Part shown: positions 58,351 through 64,000 of the stretch, piece after piece
Layout: each line of letters begins with the position of its first letter
Position numbering within the stretch: the first letter of the stretch is position 1
NCBI RefSeq assembly: GCF_018294505.1
Contig: NC_057796.1
Span: 192,680,239 to 192,744,238, forward strand
DNA from: Triticum aestivum
Lineage: Eukaryota; Streptophyta; Magnoliopsida; Poales; Poaceae
Direction of reading: 5' to 3'
Length of the DNA stretch: 64,000 nucleotides
The notes under the pieces: generated by a model
The model's database searches: none
Told to the model about the DNA's origin: nothing
Seen by the model: only the letters and a program-made list of their open reading frames with translations
Program-made: the position numbers and the translations under genes

Positions 58351-61300
58351 CCTCCGGGCCTGCAATTAGCTGTACTTCATCAGATGTGGATTGGTGCTGC
58401 CTTGACATCAAACCAATTCGAGCAAGGAGGACTGTGCGCAAGGTTCCTTCATCCACGGCAGCTTCTTGGATTAAGTCTGCAACGACCTTCAGAGCAAATC
58501 CTCCGTCTCCGTTCACCTTGAGCAACGTCCAGACCGCTCATGAACTTCTGAAGGGCAAGTGGACTGCATGGGCGAACACGAAAGTTGTGCAGACGGACGA
58601 GAAGAGAACTTCCTCCTGCAACCGCAAGAAATCACTGCAACACGAGGTAAGCAGTACACTTCCTCAACCATATCAGTTTAGTTATTCCAGACAAAGCAGT
58701 ACACGCAGTCTAGTACGCCTACAAAAACGATGCAGTGCAGTTGCTTCGGTTCGTTGTGGGGGAAAATGCAGTGAACTTGCTTGGTTATGCAGTACGCTTG
58801 TGTAGGTTCATTACGGACAACGATGCAGTGCGGTTACTTCAGTTACATTGCAGGGTGATGCAGTCAGCATGCATTAGTTTCGCAGTACCATTTGTAACAC
58901 ATTGCAGTCCGCATGATTCAGTTCATTTTGCCTGACAATGCAGCTCGGTCATTTTGTGTGCAGGAAATGACGTTCAACAGATACAAAATGCTGCGCATAA
59001 TTGACAACCCAGGGAACAACAACTTTCATAAGAGTAAAGCTTCTTTTGAAAGAGATACTGGCTGGGTTACCCCTGAGATTCCTCGAGGATTCTTCACGAC
59101 AACAAACAGGGTGCAGTACTCTCCGGAAGAGGATTTTTTCCAGGGAGCAGAGGTAGTCGAGGATGACGACGATGTCACCTTCATCTGGGAGGGCACTCAC
59201 CGACAGGAGGATGAAGATGACGACGATGAAGATGAGCCAATAACAGTTCTCAACCCAGAGTATAAGCACGAGGTCACTACCTTTGGACAGCATGTCCGAA
59301 CAGACAATGATGATGCAGTTGAGCACGATGTTGCAGCAGATGATGAATATGATTATGACTATGATGATGTGCCACCGCTCCAAAATTTTCAAACCAATCC
59401 ACTGAGACATCGTCACAACACTGGATTACCACCACGTCCACTTGTTGCACCCCAAAACAGAGCTCAACGTCCACCTACTGCACCAAAAAACAGAGCTCCA
59501 AGCAGAGCTGCTGCATCAACTTCGACACTGCAACCACCAACGGTGCCTCGGTCAAAAGTCAACAGCAGGTACAAATCCTCCTCACTATTGCCGCCGCGAG
59601 ATCCTCAACTACACAGATCTACTATAACCCCCCCATCTCCAATACAACCCGGCGAGCTGCAAACACCATCGGGTGAACGACTCTACGCACATGTAATTTT
59701 ATGTTCTGAAAAATAATAATAATAGTCGCAGTCCATTCAGATAACATTGCAGTGCACACTGATATTTCTTGTGAGGTTTGACCTAGCATCTAATACATTG
59801 GATTCTTCTGAAAACTTAGGAACATTGCAATGCTTTATTAAACTCGTATGCACTCCTCGTATTTAAAAAACAGAACAGAACAAATTATCTCATAGAGTGT
59901 TGCACTTAATGCAGGATAAAAACATGCCGCTGAACCTCATACCTGTCGCTGGAATGAAGTTCACCACGTACGACAAGGCATGGGACTTTTACAACAATTA
60001 TGCAAGATGTGCAGGGTTTGGCATACGCAAGAGGGCAAAACACATGACAAATGCCTACATTGTCTGCTCAAGAGAAGGGATGCACAAGCAGACTATGTCA
60101 GATTATCACCGGAAACGTCAGAAGACATCAAAAAGGATTGACTGCAAGGCACATATTAGAGTCAAAAAGAGGAAGGATGGCAAATTTGTGATAGAAATGG
60201 TTGAACTCAACCACAATCACAAGATGCTGGAAAGCCCCGGGATGCTTTTGCACATGCGATTGCACAAAAAAGACGATCCTTTGATAGACCAGTTAGTGAA
60301 AGACATGCAACTGGACAACCATACACACGCTCAGATGATGTCAACGCTGTCGCGTATGTCCGGTGGTCTGCAGTACATGGGACATACTAGCCGCGACTGG
60401 GTAAACAAGTAAGCACATCACAAACCATATCGCTTGAGCATGCTCTTGGTAATAATTTCCTGTTTGATGAGATGAGTTTGCATTGCGTTTGAAAAGGCAG
60501 GAAACAAAAGTTTGCCAGAGAAGAGTCCCAAGATGACGTCAAGAAACTTCTGGATTTCTTCGAGAATATGCAGAAGATAAACCCAGAGTTTTTCTATGAT
60601 TATGACGTTGATGCAGATAACTATGTAAGAAACGTATTTTGGGCCAACGCAAGTTGCAAAGGATCGTATGAAGATTTTGGAGACTGCGTTACATTTGACA
60701 CGACGTATAAAACTAACAAATTCCACATGCCACTGGGAGTCTTTGTGGGAGTGAACCATCATCTACAGAGCACCATATTTGCTGTTGCACTAGTGCGAGA
60801 CGAAACAATACCGTCGTTCGAGTGGGTTTTCAAAACATTTCTGAGGTGTATGAACAACAAGCATCCAATCTGCATGCTCACAGGTACCAAAAAAACACCT
60901 GCATACTTACGTTTGTTTGGTGCACTTATATTTCTTCCATCTATCTTACACACACAAACAACTTAATAAAAAACCACTATTTGTGCCCTCTCAGACCAGT
61001 GTTCTTCGATGAAGGCAACATTAAAAACTATCCTCCCACATACTCTGCATAAGTTGTGTCGGTGGCATATCATGAAGAAGCACAAAGACCACCTCGCCTT
61101 GCTGTATAAGGCGCACGAGAAACTTAAGGATGACCTCAGTGCGGTGCTGAACCACCCACTAATGTCGTCAGAATTTGAACGAGCATGGAAGGACCTCATT
61201 CAGAGATACAACTTGCAAGACGATGAAGTGATGAATTCGCCGTGGGAAGACATGCACAACTGGATCTCGGCTTACTACAAGGAAATTTTCTGTGCTCGGA

Positions 61301-61717
61301 TGACTTCCACACAGAGAAGCGAGAGCATGAACCGCATACTGAAGAAAAACTTTGTCAAAGAGAAGCATGATCTCCATCTGTTTGCTCAGCAGGTGGACAA
61401 GTGCATTCAGACCAGGAAGGCCGTCGAGCATGCAGAGACAGTAGCAAATGAGGTAAACAAAATGTCACTCAAAAACTGCTAAAAATATAACTACAAAAAC
61501 AAACAATTTTTTCATTTATCTGGTTCGTAACAGTGCATTTCTGATCATGCAGTCAGAGGTGAAGACAACAACCTAGTTTGGGTTCGAAGTTCAGCTATCA
61601 AAAGTGTATACAAGGGCACTGTTTGCAGATTTCAAAGAAACACTCTACCGTAGCACTGCATTCAGAGCAGAACGGTGCCCTAAGAACCCGAAAAAGTATC
61701 TCGTACACCACTACAAC
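58086..61717 (+). pseudogene. FAR1/FHY3-type MULE transposase-derived gene, six exons, truncated
   Basis: Proposed exons: 58086-58646, 58964-59692, 59915-60408, 60501-60883, 60995-61452, 61553-61717. All introns are GT-AG and keep the frame. Exon 1 start is uncertain because it lies in the minisatellite. Exon 2 is acidic (EDEDDDDEDEP). Exon 3 is a FAR1 DNA-binding domain, a WRKY-GCM1-type zinc finger with VCSREG, IDCKAHI and NHNH. Exons 4-5 are the MULE transposase domain: Asp in TFDTTY (60697-60699), Asp in TDQCSSM (codon split by the intron at 60883/60995), CRWHI, and Glu in FERAW (61177-61179). Exon 6 has TAG at 61574-61576 and is cut by an LTR at 61718, losing the SWIM region. It is either an FRS-family regulator or a MULE transposase. 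Confidence 0.8.
61574..61576 (+). other. Premature TAG stop in FAR1-type gene
   Basis: The frame reads GTG AAG ACA ACA ACC TAG TTT GGG, and the homology continues after it (FGFEVQLSKVY). A single C-to-T change from CAG would explain it. Confidence 0.75.
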
Positions 61718-62249
61718 TATAACACCCCGGATGTAATTTTCCATATTTGTAACTCCAACTCTTGCCATTTTCGGCTATGTGTTATGATATTCCCTTCGTG
61801 GTCGGGTTTTGTCTATGTTTTGCTTTTTGTTCATGTCATGCATTTCATATCATGTCATCATGTGCATTGCATTTGCATACGTGTTCGTCTCATGCATCCG
61901 AGCATTTTCCCCGTTGTCCGTTTTGCAATCCGGCACTCCCACCTCCTCCGGCGCACCCCTTTTGTTTTCTTTTTGTGAGCGGGTGGTGAACGTTCTCGGA
62001 ATGGACCGAGTCTTGTCAAGTGGCCTTGGTATACCACTGGTAGACCACCTGTCAAGTTTCGTTCCATTTGGAGGTCGTTTGGTACTCCAACGGTTAACCA
62101 GGTAACCGCAAAGTCCTTTTGTGTGTTGCAGCAAAACCCCCTCCAAACAGCCCAAAACCCCTCTAAGTCTCTTCCATGCTCTAGGTCGTTCGATCACGAT
62201 CGTGTGGGCGAAAACCGCGCTCCGTTTGGACTCTCCTAGCTCCCTCTAC

Positions 62250-62258
62250 CTATAAAAC
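62250..62258 (+). promoter_or_regulatory. TATA box of the right-hand LTR
   Basis: CTATAAAAC follows CTCCCTCTAC, and ACCCTAGCAAAA leader sequence begins about 40 bases later. Confidence 0.6.
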
Positions 62259-62410
62259 TCCTCCCCTCCGAAATTATTCACACATCAAACCCTAGCAAAA
62301 ATCGTCCCCAGCTCCGCGCCGCCGGACACGTCCGCCACCGACCGGACGAAGCCCGCCGTAGCGCCCGCACCAGTCCCGTGGCGACACGTGGCAGCCGCCG
62401 CCCGTACGCC

Positions 62411-62752
62411 NNNNNNNNNNNNNNNNNNNNNNNNNNNNNNNNNNNNNNNNNNNNNNNNNNNNNNNNNNNNNNNNNNNNNNNNNNNNNNNNNNNNNNNNNN
62501 NNNNNNNNNNNNNNNNNNNNNNNNNNNNNNNNNNNNNNNNNNNNNNNNNNNNNNNNNNNNNNNNNNNNNNNNNNNNNNNNNNNNNNNNNNNNNNNNNNNN
62601 NNNNNNNNNNNNNNNNNNNNNNNNNNNNNNNNNNNNNNNNNNNNNNNNNNNNNNNNNNNNNNNNNNNNNNNNNNNNNNNNNNNNNNNNNNNNNNNNNNNN
62701 NNNNNNNNNNNNNNNNNNNNNNNNNNNNNNNNNNNNNNNNNNNNNNNNNNNN
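62411..62752. other. Assembly gap, 342 N
   Basis: Flanked on both sides by very GC-rich sequence (GCCGCCGCCCGTACGCC and GCCGCGCCACC), so a sequencing dropout is likely. Confidence 0.95.
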
Positions 62753-64000
62753 GCCGCGCCACCTCACCGGCGCCACGCCGCGCCCGTCGCCGACCCCGCC
62801 ACCCTCTTCCTCCTCTAGCCGGCCTCCTCCATCCCCGTCCGCCGGCCATCGCCTCCGCTCCGGCAAGAAGCTCCGGCGACAGCCTCTTCTCCGGCGAGCT
62901 CGAACCCTAGCTCGGCCCGATCCAGATCTGGTTGACCTCCTCCCCTCTATTTTTTTGCAAGTCCCGTATCATTTTACATGACATGCTCCTGTTCATTGCA
63001 TCGTAACTCTCTGCATATAGCTCCGTTTCGCGCTTGTAATATATCAAAATGTTCGTCTCAAGATGCTCTTCATTTTGTTCCATTGCACCATGTTCATTTG
63101 AGTCCATCGTGATGCCCAAATCTCCGGTGCAAGAGTGCTAGTTGCTGTTATCTGCTGTTACTTATCAGAACTTAGGGTTTTGTTATTTTTGTTGCATTTA
63201 ATCTGTGCATCTTATGGGCATGAGCTCTACATGTGTTTTGATATATGCCATGCCATCTTTACAGAGATGTATGCCATGTGTTTTTGTGATCTCTGTCGTG
63301 ACTAGCACAAGCATGCAAACTAGGCTTCGTGATGTTTCTGTTTTCAGGGACACTGTAAAATTTTACCAAGTCTGTGACTGCTGTTATTTTGTTGCTATGT
63401 ATCCATGTGGCTACAGAGATATCTATGCTTATTTTAGTGATGTTCATTAAGGATGTTTTGTAGACATAGTTGTGCTCTACCTATCAATGCCCTTTTTTGC
63501 AATTATGGAGGGCATAGCATCTCTTAATCTTACTCTACTTTTGCTATAAAATATTTCTGGCAGACGCTTAACATGATATTCAATTTTGCCAAGCTTGTTG
63601 TAGTTGTTTCATACATGCTATGTACTTGCTCTTGCCATGTATAGCGTCATAAACATGCCATATTGCTGTAGGTATGCTTGTTTTGTCATGAATTGCTTTG
63701 TGATGAGTGCATCAAGCTCACCAAGATGCCTTCATATTATTGTTTCTGTCATTCTCTGTTTTCTGCTATGTCTGAAACCTGTTAACGAAACTTGCTATGT
63801 TTACATAGTTGCCATCATATCTTCTGGTCCTTTTTGGCTTATGGTCAGTAAGGGACTTTTGTCATATGCGTTCAGTAGATCATTGCCATTTCTTGTTTTG
63901 CTATGTTAGGTTCCTGTAGTATCTGTTTTTCTTGCTCTGAACATTGCTACCTGATGCTGTTTCTGCCATGTCCAGTAATTTCGCCAAGTCTGTGAACCTG

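Larger units (their letters stand above)
61718..64000 (+). mobile_element. LTR retrotransposon entering FAR1 gene; LTR continues to window end
   Basis: It starts TATAACACCCCGGATGTAAT, a form of the Triticeae Gypsy LTR start TGTAACACCCCGGATG with one G-to-A change. A CTATAAAAC box, a GC-rich leader with an N gap, and long pyrimidine-rich non-coding sequence follow in LTR style. No gag or pol is reached before 64000. Sabrina-like is a possible family. The five bases before it are ACAAC; the matching duplication would be outside the window. Confidence 0.65.

Noticed and set aside
57833..58365. Minus-strand frames of 132-135 codons rich in Gly, Arg and Ala
   Set aside because: They are produced by the 50-base GC-rich minisatellite read in any frame.

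Overview
This is a gene-poor, repeat-dense stretch of a large grass genome, almost certainly Triticeae (wheat, Aegilops or barley relatives). The evidence is the repeats: BARE1/WIS/Angela-type Copia elements, a retrotransposon with very long LTRs and a non-coding interior (LARD architecture), Athila-lineage Gypsy copies with only gag and protease, a Gypsy element carrying an antisense gene, and a CACTA element of the Jorge type. No rRNA, tRNA, CRISPR or prokaryotic gene was seen. Family names are from memory of the sequence classes and were not checked by search.

Layout. 1-12056: an old Athila-like internal fragment is split by a Mutator-like TIR element (22-11755, 9-bp target duplication with one mismatch). 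That element is itself split by a minus-strand LARD (233-10874, target duplication TTAAC). 12057-13451: two unassigned LTR-like pieces. 13452-27497: Angela-type Copia elements in a compound array (LTR, degenerate gag-pol, LTR, leader fragment, LTR, second gag-pol truncated after integrase). 27498-30973: a truncated LTR of the LARD family. 30974-43029 and 51064-51150: a plus-strand Athila-like remnant interrupted by a minus-strand Athila-like gag-protease element (target duplication GTACC). One LTR and about 0.8 kb of its flank occur twice. 43030-51058: a complete plus-strand Gypsy insertion (target duplication CTAGT) whose interior is an antisense multi-exon gene, broken by frameshifts and TAG stops. 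51151 to about 56035: the left end of a CACTA element with several tandem arrays and no visible transposase.

56800-61717 holds the only recognisable non-retroelement coding material. On the minus strand there are exon blocks of a NAC transcription factor (SOG1/NAC75-like class). On the plus strand there is a six-exon FAR1/FHY3-type (MULE transposase-derived) reading frame with clean GT-AG introns. It is ended by a TAG stop at 61574 and cut by an LTR retrotransposon from 61718 to the window edge. The FAR1 frame may belong to a MULE whose left end is near 57858.

Almost everything here is transposon sequence in nested layers, and no intact host gene was found. The most useful observations are the antisense gene, the near-complete FAR1 pseudogene, the NAC remnant, the candidate Pack-MULE, the duplicated LTR-plus-flank, and the internally duplicated LTR carrying two promoters. 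Two runs of N (1299-1631, 62411-62752) are assembly gaps.
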